Source: Lithospermum erythrorhizon (lineage: Eukaryota > Streptophyta > Magnoliopsida > Boraginales > Boraginaceae). From it: a stretch of 64,000 bases of DNA. Every line of letters begins with the position of its first letter. The stretch's first letter is position 1. The stretch covers positions 1 to 64,000 of the forward strand of contig JADFUC010000273.1 in the NCBI GenBank assembly GCA_019722365.1, given 5' to 3'. The translations under genes and the position numbers were made by a program. This document shows, in pieces, positions 50,540-61,325 of the stretch. Below the pieces are notes generated by a model that had not been told where the DNA came from, did not search any database, and saw only the letters and a program-made list of their open reading frames with translations.

Positions 50540-51518
50540 TGCAAAGAGTTCGGCAACAACTCAGGTAATCTCAACATGCATTCTATATATTGATGCATCT
50601 TCTATAGTTTTGTTCACTCTCGAATGTACTTAAGTACTATTTTGACCAGATTTAGATGGCTCTCCTGATCGCCTGACATTCGGGCTTCAAACTCCAAATG
50701 TGTAATGCGCTATGTCGCCCATTTCATTTACAGAGTAAGCTCCCAATCATGTTTTTATAAACACTAATATCGACAGACTTCTCATCTTCATCCCTGGTCA
50801 CCTTCACATGTGTGGCAATAGGTATCCTTTTAGATTCGGCAGTCTCCAATCCAAGCTTCTTCACATTGTTTTTAGTATATTTGGCTTGTGAGATGAAAAT
50901 CATATCCTCCATCTAATTTTAAATCTGAATCCCAAGACGTATTTGAGTTCACCAACCATGCTCATCTCGACTTCATTTATCCTGTTAGTTAAATTTTTAC
51001 CAATCGTCTTGACACTCCACCAAACAGTATATCATCAACATAGTCAGGCAACCATCACCGATTCTTTTCTTCTTGACCTAATAATGTATTGTCCACACCT
51101 CCTCTGCAAGATATCCATTCTTTAGAGAACATTCAGTCTTTTCATACCAAGCTCTTTTCTCGGACTTGCTTTTAGTCCATGCAGTCTTTTTAGCAGAGTA
51201 CATTATTCGATAAGTCGCGATCAACGAACTCCCTGGTTGTTCCACGTACACTTCTTCTTGAACTATGCTATTTAAGAAAGCACTCTTGACATCCATTTGA
51301 TATAGGTTAAACTTCAATAAACAGAGCAGAGCTAGGAGTAATCTGATGGCTTTAAGTCTTACTACTGGTGCAAATGTCTCCTCAAAATCAATTCCCTCAA
51401 TCTGAGAATACTCTTGGGCAACCATTCTGGCTTTGTTCCTAGTGACATTTCCAAACTCATCAGATTTGTTCTTGAATATCCATTTTGTTCCAATCAAATT
51501 GTAGTTTTCTGGTCGAGG
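50540..51518 (-). pseudogene. Sirevirus-like copia RT, downstream part
   Basis: Frame 51078-51497 reads MIGTKWIFKNKSDEFGNVTRNKARMVAQ, then EGIDFEETFAPVVRL and YQMDVKSAFLN-EEVYVEQP, the first RT motifs of copia elements. Frame 50724-50912 has IFISQAKYTKNNVKKLGLE, THVKVT and NMIGSLL from the later RT, followed near 50600-50690 by a worn DIA...GV region and HLNLVKIVLKYI. The catalytic YVDD stretch should lie near 51000 but is not clean. The upstream RT continues beyond the inserted element at 52119. Confidence 0.88.
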
Positions 51519-51527
51519 TACTAACTC

Positions 51528-52118
51528 CCCGGATTAATTTACGTGCTTAAACCATATTAGTAAGCAAAATGCTTACAAAAGGGTAAATTAGTAAAAACAC
51601 ACAAATTTGGATGATATAACCAAAAATTAAATAAAAAAAACATACATTATAGAAACAACCACTCTCCCTCACCCACTCCCTACTCCCACGCCTCACTTTC
51701 CCAAACCCTACTTCTACTATTTTATTAAGGAGAAACCACACATTAATGACATTAATTGCAACAACCAAACTACAGTGGAAGATTATAAAATATATCTGGA
51801 ACAAACATAAATAACCGAAATTTTGAAAATTCATAAAAAATAAAACTACAATAATTCAAAACAAAAAAACTCGCAAAAATCCATGTTAAACTACTATAGT
51901 CAATGGATTTAACCGTATTTATTTTCGATATTATTTTTAATAAATGAATGTGAAAAGACTGTAATACCCCTACTTAAAGATGGTGAAAAGACAAATGTAC
52001 CCCGGTTTTATCGTGTAATCCATTACATTAGATTTTCCCCTTAAACGGTATTCCATCTAACGTCAAACAAGTTAGTGTTAATTGCTTACATTTAGTATGT
52101 AAGCTCCTAAGATACTAC
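51528..52118. mobile_element. DNA transposon (MITE) inserted in the copia RT
   Basis: On the minus strand the RT frame breaks off after INDVW (about 52135) and resumes with ELVPRPENYNL (about 51520), so everything between is an insertion. Its ends are imperfect inverted repeats: ATTTACGTGCTTAAACC near the left, and its counterpart with GGAGCTTACATAC from the right. A CTAACTC/CTAACAC core flanks the two sides, giving a poor 8-9 bp duplication. GCTTACAT...ATGTAAGC at the right end forms an extra hairpin. No transposase; family uncertain, Mutator-like by duplication length. Confidence 0.75.
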
Positions 52119-54230
52119 TCCTAACACCCATACATCATTTATCTCAAATTGCACTAACTCTTTCTGTATAGCATTGATCTAATGTTCATCTAGCAGAGCT
52201 GCTTCCACATCCTTTGGTTATATCTTGGCAATAAAACATGTTTAACCAAGTTGACCCACCATCATTCTGTAGTCAACTCTGTCCTTCTTCCTGGTGGTCA
52301 AACCTTCATCCAATTGACCTATGATATTGTTAACTGGGTGATTCTTCTAAATATGAGCTGCCGCTTCAATCCCACTGTCAGTGACTGATGGATTGACAAT
52401 TTGTTAAATATCATCTATCCGTCTGCTGATTATGATCTACGCTGAGGGACATCCGTTGATTCTACCTCTACAAAAGTATCTTGATCTATTGCATTGACAT
52501 TTATAGATTCCATGATCACGTGAATATTTTTTTGTAGACCTCAAAGCCTAATACTATTTCGAGTACTCAAAAATTTCTTCATCAATATCAAACTGCTCTC
52601 TACTCTATCGAAAGCAAAGATATAAACATTGCCAAAATATGAAGATATAGCACATTCGCTTTTCTTCCTTCATATTTCATGTTTGGTGTCTCAGACTGCC
52701 TTGGCGCGATTGTAGTTATGGATATGACATGTTGTGTCGAGCAAATTAGTCAAAACTCACAAGAATATCTTGTACGCAAAGATGACACGAGTTGACAGCC
52801 TTAGCTCAAAACTTCACAAGAATCATCTTTGCATGCAGCATGACACGAGCCATCTTCTGAAGAGTCATGTTCTTCCTTATAACAATACCATTCGGCTTTG
52901 GAGTAATAGGAGCAAAAAATTCATGTTTGATACCTTCTTCACTGCAATACTCATGAAATCTAGACTTCTCAAATTCTTTGCCATGGTCACTTCGTATGGT
53001 AATAATGTTTACTCCCTTTTTTCTCTGAATTTGAATGACCAATTATTTCAAAACCTTAAATGTATGTGTATCTTGAGAAATCATCAACATAGACATGTAC
53101 ATATTTCTTTCCTCCAATGCTCTCAACTTGCATTGGTCCCATTACGTCCATGTGGAGAAGTTCCAGTACTCTAGTAGTAACAACCTATTGTAACAATTGA
53201 TGGGATACTTTAGTCTGTTTACCCACTTGACATTCCCCACATATTTTTTCTTTGACAACTAGATTTGGTAGACCTCGAACAACGTCCTTGGATATCGGTT
53301 GTTGAATATTCCCATAGTTGGTATGTCCAAGCTTTCTTTGCCATAATTCAACATCTTCAATCCTCGCTTGATGTGAGCTCTTTGTGTCAGTTTGTGAGAT
53401 AGCAATTGTCCGATGATACGTCCCTCTCTTACAGTAGTTTAATACCTGGAATTATTCACACAAAATGCTTCTTTACTAAAGGAAACCTTCATTCCAATGT
53501 CACATAATTGAGTAATACTAATGAGATTTGTAGTGAGACATTCAACTAGTAACATATCTTCAAATTCAGGTAGCCCCTCAACACTCAATAGTCATTTTCC
53601 AATGATTATACTTTTTCACCTCCACTAAAAAGTAACGTGAATACTTTTGACTTTCTATTTTGGAGAAATATGACTTGTTGCGTGTCATATGTCTTCGGTG
53701 CATCTACCTGCCAGCATCATCCCCGACTACGTTGTGTTTTGTGGTGCTCGAACTACATGACTTTACCGTAGATCCCCTTATTTACCCGGCTATATAGCTT
53801 AGAGAATTTGCTCCTTCCTTTTCCATAAATTTTGTAATAGTAAGGAGCTATATGTCTCTTTTCCATGGCGGTAAAGACTCTCCAAGCTGTTTTTCCTCGA
53901 TTTGTGGCTCGGGTTTTGAACCACCAAGAACCTATTTTGTTGTTTTAGATCCCAGCCTTTTCTTGTTGTTTTCTCTAGAGAATCCAATCCCATTGTTATT
54001 CCCGATCCTTTTTCCTTTCAAAAGAATCTCATCCAGAATAGTTGTCCTTGAATTCATCATCTCAATCGAATTTTTCATGGCATGAATTTTTTCTTCAAGA
54101 ATGCAGATCTCAACCCTTTGTTCTTCAACAACCCTAGTAAGTTCTTCTATGTTCAGTTTTTTCTATAGTGTATGCCTAAGTTAGTTTGGACCACTTACTG
54201 AACAACATCTAATAATGGGCCATCAATTCT
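52119..54230 (-). pseudogene. Sirevirus-like copia integrase and upstream RT
   Basis: 52119-52200 gives INAIQKELVQFEINDVW, the region before the first RT motif. 52806-53042 gives ITIRSDHGKEFEKSRFHEYCSEEGIKHEFFAPITPKPNG then RKNMTLQKMARVML; this is the integrase core with the second catalytic Asp (SDHG) and the region of the Glu, where the usual Glu before RKN is Ile (VIRKN). The rest of the integrase, protease and a spacer lie to 54230, with many frame changes. Confidence 0.85.
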
Positions 54231-54269
54231 TTCTCACTAAGTTCTTCTTCATCATCAATCGATGCTGTC

Positions 54270-55330
54270 TCGAGGATAATCAATAATGCTTGATCGACAA
54301 CATCTCAGGAGATTTGATGCGAAGGCAACAAAAGTTGTTGACTTTGTTATCACTCCCTTCCTCTTCATTTGAGTCATCATTTGATAAGGTGGTATAGTAG
54401 GTTTTGGATTGCTTCTTGACATAATTGGGACATTCTACTTGAATGTGTCCAAAACCTTCACATTCCCGCAAGTATCAGACACCCTTTCCTTTGTTTTGTT
54501 GATTAAACCATTGTTTGATTGTGATCAGCCCCGCCTTTAACACCGGTCAAGATTTATTAGGATTTGTGGACTGCCTCACAAAAACTACCTCACGGGTCTT
54601 TAAAGCATGTGTTTTCCTCACTTACCAAGAAACTTCCTGGGCTGGGTCACCCATCCTGCACTGTTCGTGTCAAGCACGCTTAACACTAGAGTTCTTATGA
54701 GATGAGCTTTCGAAAAGAAGATGCATATTGATGGTATGAGTAGTATCAATCAAATCATATCAAATCTTATCACATGGCCACTCTGGACGGGGTATTACAT
54801 TGACATCCTAATTTGGAACTTTTCCACCACTTGTCAGTCCATTTGTCATTGACACTAGGATTGTTCCCACCAGAACAGGATTTCTTGTTAAAGCATTTCA
54901 GAGTTTTATTGAAGTTTTTTACAAGAAGGCTCATAGTTTCAGCAACGTCTTCCCCATCTTCATCTTCACAACCTGCTTTGAAATCTATTCCTTTGATTTT
55001 ATTTGACTTTGTAGATTTAATTGTCATCTCAAAGGTGGTGAGATTTCCTATCAATTCATCAACTCTCATGGTTGTTTGATCATGTACTTCTTCGATGGTT
55101 GTGACCTTGTGTGTAAATGTCGTGGGAAGAGTTCTTAGCACCTTTCAGACCAATTTCTCATTACTCATGACTTTACCATGCCCAAATGACTCATTTGTAA
55201 TGTCTTTGATCTTTGAATTGTAAGTAAATATTGTCTCATCTTCTTTAGTTCTCAAAGTCTCCCCATTTCGTAGTGCTAGTTGCCCGCAGCCTCCCGATAT
55301 CCTTACATACCCCGAGTGCACCTTCATAGG
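54270..55330 (-). pseudogene. Sirevirus-like copia gag
   Basis: 55327-55145 has EDETIFTYNSKIKDITNESFG. 55141-54770 has ILRTLPTTF-type residues (LRTLPTTFTHKVTTIEEVHD), MRVDELIGNLTTFEM and an acidic EDEDGED stretch. 54471-54280 has ECEGFGHIQVECPNYVKK, a zinc knuckle whose first Cys is lost through a frame change, followed by an Asp/Glu-rich part. This is the gag layout of Sirevirus-type copia elements. Confidence 0.87.
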
Positions 55331-55697
55331 TTATCTCCAAAAACCTCCCACATGCTTCTCCGCAACCTTTACAAGAGGTGATCATTCAATACTTCAAAGA
55401 TAACAACACAAAATATGGCATCGGTATCTTTATTATTACCTAGTGGACAATTCTTCACTGCTGACCATTAAACTTCTTCTTCTTTAACAACAACCTTTGT
55501 TGTTAACTCGAGTGCTGTCCCACCCAAAGGAGCACAGCTTTCCAAGTTTTTGTGTCTAGTAACTTCAAGAAAGTAGTCATTTTTGGCTTTCTAAGAAGGG
55601 ATACTCATTCCATCAAGCAATGGGGACGCGATGAAAGCCTCCTTCTTTAATACCTTCCATTTGTTAACCTAGATCTCACTCAATATATCGAGTGTCC

Positions 55698-55709
55698 TCT
55701 CTAATACCA
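55698..55709 (-). other. Primer-binding site of the Sirevirus-like copia
   Basis: TCTCTAATACCA is the reverse complement of TGGTATTAGAGA, two changes from TGGTATCAGAGC. It lies two bases from the LTR edge. Confidence 0.8.
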
Positions 55710-55711
55710 AT

Positions 55712-56634
55712 TGAAAAGGTGAATGACTTCTATAGCGACCAGTTGTGACATCAATAGTTAAGGATAGTTGGTAACTACAATACACAAAAATAATGCAAGA
55801 CAATAAAGTAAATAACACACAATATGGTAATCCAGCCTGCCAACGTAGCACCTACCGGGGGCCTATTTGAAGAATTACAAGCAGGACCCTATACCTAACA
55901 CACCATATTCTTTCTCTTTCGCCTCTACTATAATCCAAATAAGCTTCTAAGTCTAGGCTCTACTCCTTAACTTCTTCTCCTTCAATAGCCAACACCTCCT
56001 AAGGTTCCCGACTCTACAATGATTTAACAAAATAAATCTCTCGGGCGATCGTTATAAAAATGTCATAATCAATCGACATTAGTTAAGTTTAGAGAATTCT
56101 TCTAACACAAATAAATACATAATTAAACTCTCGATGCTAGCTCACTGTAACACAAGGACACTCTTATGAATTATAATATAAAGAGGGCACACTTCATAAC
56201 TTTAAGTGCCAGGCCCTTATATAGTATAGGTCACACTCAGTATTATGGTCTTCAATAAGTAGCATTTGGATTTCGACCAAAAATCTTTTCCTTAATACAA
56301 CGAGTCCCAAACGACCTATCACTTTCCATGTGCTCAACAACTCGATCTCCAAGAAAAACCTTTACCGGTAACAAGATCTTCAACGAATCACAAAAGTTTT
56401 CTTTATTCAAGAAACTTTCAAATCGAATCTTAATCAATCTCGAAGACACAATCTCTTCTTTTTGATTCTTGATCACGACCAATCTTATGAATTAAGATCT
56501 CTTCAAGCAAAGTTGAAACATCTCAGAAGTCTTACAATTTAACATTCGACGAATACACGAGATCGAAAATTCTTTGTACTGATATAAATCAACTGACATG
56601 ACAGCTGCATCAATATAGAAAAATTCCTCCAACA
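55712..56634 (-). repeat. 5' LTR of the Sirevirus-like copia
   Basis: On the minus strand it begins TGTTGGAGGAATTTTTC and ends CCTTTTCA next to the PBS, giving a TG...CA LTR of 923 bp. CCCTTATATAGT near 56213 (ACTATATAAGGG on the minus strand) is a good TATA box for transcription leftward. The partner LTR is missing. Confidence 0.8.
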
Positions 56635-56643
56635 TCTCACCTC

Positions 56644-56887
56644 AATGATTCAAATTCAAATATGAATATTGGAAAAAAAGGTTAAATCAAATCCATCCCT
56701 AATTTTATTCATAAAATGAGCCAGGGTGTCTAACTAGAAGATCTGGCAGACTTACGTGGGACACGAATGATTCAAATTCAAATATGAATATTGGAAAAAA
56801 AGGTTAAATCAAATCCATCCCTAATTTTATTCATAAAATAAGCCAGGGTGTCTAACTAGAAGATCTGGCGGACTTACGTGGGACACG
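56644..56887. repeat. Near-identical 122-bp tandem duplication
   Basis: Two head-to-tail copies (56644-56765 and 56766-56887) differ at about two positions (TGAGCC/TAAGCC and GGCAGAC/GGCGGAC). Each carries CTTACGTGGGACACGA, with an ACGTG core at 56754 and 56876. The copies lie 10 bp outside the copia LTR and about 380 bp before the Aux/IAA start codon. It is the youngest change visible in the window. Confidence 0.93.
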
Positions 56888-57264
56888 AGCAATGAGTTGC
56901 ATGTACAATAAGTTTACATAAGAAAACGAAGTTGATGAATTAAAGGAGAACTCTCTTGTCGGCTCACTCAAGGATTAACAATAAGAACGTCGGAACAATC
57001 AGGTCGGCCAAAAGGCTAGCAATGATTTAGACACTCTTGTCCCGTAATGTTGTCCCTTTTTTCCTCTCTTGTCTACTCAACACCTTCCCTCATAATCTTA
57101 TCAAATTAATAAAATATTTGTTTCACTAACTTTAAAAAGTTAGTATAACCATGTCACTTGCTTGGGAAATATCCAAACATCAAGATTTTTCAATTGGAAG
57201 GTCAAAATATCAAGAACAGATATAAGGTTTTTGATAGATTATACTTTCTTTTATTGTTCTCCTA

Positions 57265-58317
57265 ATGCATGAAATGGAGCTTCAACTTGAACTTGCCCTT
57301 TCAAGAAAGTCATCATCATGGAACTTACTGCAGAGAAATATGCAGTTGATACATGAAATAAGCAAAAAACGCAGTTTGGGGAATGCTTTCGAGTTTGAAG
57401 ATGATGAAGATGAAGTCAATAGTATAGATGTAGTGCCTCAAACACTGCCCTTGTTCGTCTGGAAGGCTAAGGGAGAAGACGATGATCCAAATGATGAACA
57501 TTATTTATCGTTTCTTCATTTGAATAAGTACTTAATTCTTTCATCAACTTATACATTGTATTATTTTGAATACGCTAGCTAACTGACTTTCAATGAACTA
57601 GTTGACTTTTTTTTTTATCATATTTATTTCTTGGTACAGAATGAATGAAGAAGAGAAAAATGGAGTTATGGGGTGGCCGCCGATCATGATATTGAGAAAA
57701 CAGATTCGATATCATCATAGAAATGGAGGGGGAGGGGGAGGTGGTGGTGTTGGTTCTGGTGGCGATGGACGATTTAATAGAGATTGGATGTATGTGAAGG
57801 TGAATATGGAAGGTTTTGGAATAGGAAGGAAAGTTGATTTGAGTCTCCATCATTCTTTCGGGACACTCACTAATACCTTGAAACTCATGTTTGAGAAATG
57901 TATGATGTTGTACATATTTTTCATTATATTCTGATTGTTGTTTGATGATATATTAGTCTAATAAATCACAACACATATTAAAATTACGGTTTTGTGATTT
58001 CAGATTATGAAAAGGGAACGAGTTACAGGTTAACATATCAGGATAAAGAAGGTGATTGGTTACTTGCTGGAGATGGACCTTGGGGGTAAGCAATGAAATT
58101 TTCTTTTTCCTAAGTGGAAAAAAAAATCCATCTATATTTTTTTGTCTATTAAGATGATCAATAGTGGGTTCTATATTGCCTCGACCCTGTGCGGGCTATC
58201 GAACATTTTCACCATTAGCAATAATTTCTAATATTGAATGATATTACTATATGCAGAAGTTTCATCCAAATAGTGCAACGACTGAAAATGATCAAAGAAT
58301 GGAAAATAAATCCGTAA
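57265..58317 (+). CDS. Aux/IAA auxin-response repressor, four exons, IAA29-like
   Basis: Exons 57265-57527, 57640-57899, 58004-58085 and 58257-58317 join through GT-AG introns (GTACTT, GTATGA, GTAAGC donors) to 221 residues with TAA at 58315. Domain I (residues about 4-10) has LQLELAL, an EAR repression motif that recruits TOPLESS. Domain II has GWPPI, the degron bound by TIR1/AFB receptors with auxin. A Gly-rich spacer follows. Domain III begins YVKVNMEGFGIGRKVDL and domain IV has KEGDWLLAGDGPWGSF then VQRLKMIK; together they form the PB1 domain for pairing with ARF factors in the nucleus. The acidic N-terminal stretch, GDWLL and spacing recall Arabidopsis IAA29 (inference). PWGS replaces the commoner Glu after PW. 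No frameshift. The start could also be the ATG at 57274. Confidence 0.93.
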
Positions 58318-58855
58318 TGGCAGAGAGCCAGTGAGCTGAGTTAGTTATACACACACCAAAAACAGTAAGTGCTTGTGGGTGCAAGCCAAAAAATAAACGA
58401 TTATTTTGGGCTTCCCATTGTAAAGTTGGGTGGTATTACGTAAATTACGATGCAAATACCATTTCAAATAGCTTAAAAAAAACACTATTCTGTGTGTATA
58501 TTGGATCCACCCTCATTTATGTATACAAACGTCATGCATGAAAAAGTAATATGGAAATCTTTACCGACTCAACTTTGGATTAATTATGTAGTATTAAATA
58601 ATATTTTTCTTAAAAAGCGCCGAAACTCAAATCTAGCAGTTTTATCGTTATTCACGTTCTTAAACTATAAAAGAAGAGATAAATCATGGATACGCTCAAC
58701 GAATAACATTTGTTGAATAGATAGACAAATGTATGTATCAAAGTCTTTCTGTTAGCTCTCCTAGATGGTAGATTGTACTAATGAAATGCTCATACTCCTC
58801 CTGAGGGATGATCCAAGAGATAAATATATTTTGTTAGTCAACATTTTTCAACCTA
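58318..58855. other. 3' flank of the Aux/IAA gene
   Basis: AT-rich. It should hold the 3' untranslated region and polyadenylation signals; AATAAA-like words occur (near 58390), but none can be assigned. The frame 58492-58716 has no motif. Confidence 0.5.
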
Positions 58856-58899
58856 CACTACTGTAATACAGGCAAAGAGACGTAGAAAAATCCGACTCC

Positions 58900-59290
58900 A
58901 AATTGGGAGACGGCTGGAGACGGAGCTTTGACTTAGCCCCACAATAAATCGCTTATATTTAGCTTCTGCTTGTAGACTCGTGATACGGTCGGGAAAAAAA
59001 ATTAAAAAATAATTAATAAAATACTATATTTCCCGACTCCATACCGTCTCCAAGGTTTTGTTATAATTGAATTTTAGATACGGTTTATCGTCGGCTTATT
59101 TTAATATCTTTATTGATAAAAAATAATTACAAAATGAAAATATACCCGACGGCTTCCCGTCTCCATTAATTAATAATTAAAAAATAAAATTGTACCTCGC
59201 TCTCATTGCCTCCAATGTTCGATAACCTTTCGACAATTTCCACGGATTGGAGACTGGATTTTTAAATATATTACCTGCCTCGGGTCCTTG
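58900..59290. repeat. Left subterminal repeat region of the CACTA-like element
   Basis: Direct and inverted copies of GGAGACGG and weaker forms (ATACGGTCGG, GATACGGTTTATCGTCGG, GGAGACTGG) are spaced 10-120 bp apart. Inverted pairs could fold into hairpins, as is usual for CACTA ends. Confidence 0.7.
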
Positions 59291-59589
59291 CCTCCTTTAA
59301 TCATATTTAATTAACAACCAACCCCCCTCACCCCCCACAAGCAATATTAACGGCCAACCCACCCCCACCCCGCCCAAGGAAATAAAACACCGGTTGCCCC
59401 CGCCCCCATCACAAGAGCCGACTCCGCCACTCCCCACCCCACCCCTCAGCCAAGGAAATCTAATTCACCCCACCTCTAATTCTCACCCCCTACCTTCAAA
59501 TCGATCCAGCTCACTCAAGCATCATGACGCATTTAATTCGCCACCGCCGCATCTATCGAAAGCAAGCCCACCGATTTATTAAGGTTAGA

Positions 59590-60600
59590 TTCTACATTAT
59601 TACATTAGTTAAAGTTAATTAATTTGTTAAATAGTTTATTTGATTAGTTAAATAGTTAATTTCACAGTTTAAGTTAATTTGTATAGCTTTAATTGTTAAG
59701 ATGTGTTAATGAAAATTGTTAATTTGTATAGTTTAATTGTTAATGAAATTGTTAATTTCATTAGTTTGCTAATTTGTATAGTTTAATTGTTAATGAATTT
59801 GTTAATTAAATTGTTAATGAAATTGCTTAATGATGTATTAAATTTAAATTGTATAGTTTAATTGTATAGCGTTATTGAAATCGGGTAGTGTTATTGAAAT
59901 TGGTAAAGGATAAGTTAATTAACTATTTATGGTTGTCAGTGGGAATAGTTTATGGTAGTAATTATAAATGATAAGTTTAACTTATCGAATTGGTAAATTT
60001 GTTAATTGTTAATAGTATACTAACTATCGAAATTGGTAGTGAAATTGGTTGAAATTAGTAGTGAAATTGGTTGAAATTGGTCTGAAATTGGTTGAATAGT
60101 TATGGTTGATTAGTATAGTTAAATTATTAATGGTTGAATAGTATAGTTAATTGTTAATGGTCAATAGTATAGTTAATCGTTAAATTGTTAATTAGTTGAA
60201 TTTTGTATAGTTTAATTATTAATGAAATTGTTAATTAGTTACCGTTGAATAGTATAGTCAAATTGTTAATGGCTTTTCCAAATTAGTTAAATTGTTAATG
60301 GTTTAAAACATTAGTTAATGAAATTGTTAGTTTAATGATTTAAATTATTTAGTGAAATTGTTAATGGTATAGTTAAGTTGTTAGTGAATGGTATAGTTAG
60401 TGAAATTGTGAATAGTTGTCCTTGTTAGTTGTTAGTTGTTAGTTGTTAGTTGTGAATAGTTGTTAATTGTTATTTAAGAAGAAGTTGTGGAATTGTTAGT
60501 TGTGAATAGTTTATATATGTCAGGAATAAAAAGCTAATTGTTAGTTTAATGGGGGCTTAATTGTTAGTTGTAAATGGTTAAAATAGTTAAAATATTTCTA
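59590..60600 (+). repeat. C-depleted low-complexity repeat (AATTGTTAATG / GTATAGTT words)
   Basis: About 1 kb built from irregular repeats of TTAATTGTTAATGAAATTG, TGTATAGTTTAATTG and GTTAGTTGT. Cytosine is almost absent from this strand. It ends in a TTGATTGTACAG acceptor-like site just before the first GC-rich island, so it may be an intron or leader of the gene that follows. The proline-rich frame at 59394-59582 just upstream is low-complexity C-rich DNA, not called. Confidence 0.65.
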
Positions 60601-60623
60601 ATATTTCTAATTTGATTGTACAG

Positions 60624-61240
60624 ATGGCACGCAAGTGTAATAATAGGAAGGGTGCGAGAAGATAAGAGAAAAATGACGGCAAAGCACCCTCCAAAAAAGG
60701 CCGAGGGACTTCAAGATTCAGATAATGAGCCGACGACTCCGTCCCCTCGATAAAGTAGTCAGCCTCAGCATTTACATCGCTTGATAAGCACGGCCGGGCA
60801 ATGGGGTTCATCGTCGAGACCGATGACGCCGGGTTCTAGTCGCCTCTACGCGTCTTTTCCTACCGCTTCTGTGGACTCACGGGACGGCGACGAGCCCGCT
60901 TACGCCTCAAGATTAATGGGATGCATGATGAAAGCGACGGATCGACCGACGACCTCGTCAAGACGCAACAGACGCTCACATGAGGAGATGACCGCCCACT
61001 TATGGTCCCAGCGGGCGTGTTGAATTAGATCACAATTAAGTCCCTACAATTGTCTAAATTAATTGAAATAGTTATTTTTTTATTTATGTTTTTAACTTTT
61101 GACGCTTTGGTTTTTACTTTTGTACCATGCTGGGCGTCTGACGTGAGTTCTGGCTCTTCCAGCCAGATGACGGGGTCGACCAGTTCTCGGCCCCTGCATT
61201 TATCGATCGAGATCAGTGGACTACATCCGAGATCACCCAA
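60624..61240 (+). pseudogene. Unassigned exon-like islands 1-2 inside the CACTA-like element
   Basis: An ATG at 60624 directly follows an acceptor-like TTGTACAG. The Lys/Arg/Gly-rich reading KGARR...NDGKAPSKKGRGTSRF is broken by a stop at 60660 and more near 60728. 60781-61023 is an 80-residue open frame rich in Ser, Arg and Thr. 61115-61240 is a second GC-rich island ending at a strong donor, CCCAA/GTAAGC. I do not recognise a domain. It may be a TnpA-like protein of the element or captured host sequence; stops show this copy is not intact unless extra introns remove them. Confidence 0.45.
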
Positions 61241-61325
61241 GTAAGCATTTTGCAAAAATAAGAAGCTGTTTAAAAATATTTTGAGGAATTATAGTTCAAT
61301 TAGATTTTGTTTATTTATTTTTTAG

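Larger units (their letters stand above)
50530..56634 (-). mobile_element. Sirevirus-like Ty1/copia, 3' end missing, interrupted by a DNA transposon
   Basis: On the minus strand: 5' LTR (55712-56634), PBS, gag, integrase, RT. It lacks the last RT/RNase H part and the 3' LTR, since the short-LTR copia abuts at 50523. The gag and RT residues resemble Sirevirus/SIRE-type copia (inference from family knowledge). The RT is split by an insertion of about 590 bp (51528-52118). Coding parts are frameshifted but more readable than the gypsy elements. Confidence 0.87.

Noticed and set aside
59394..59582. Proline-rich 62-residue open frame
   Set aside because: Reads through a C-rich low-complexity stretch; no domain and no splice context.
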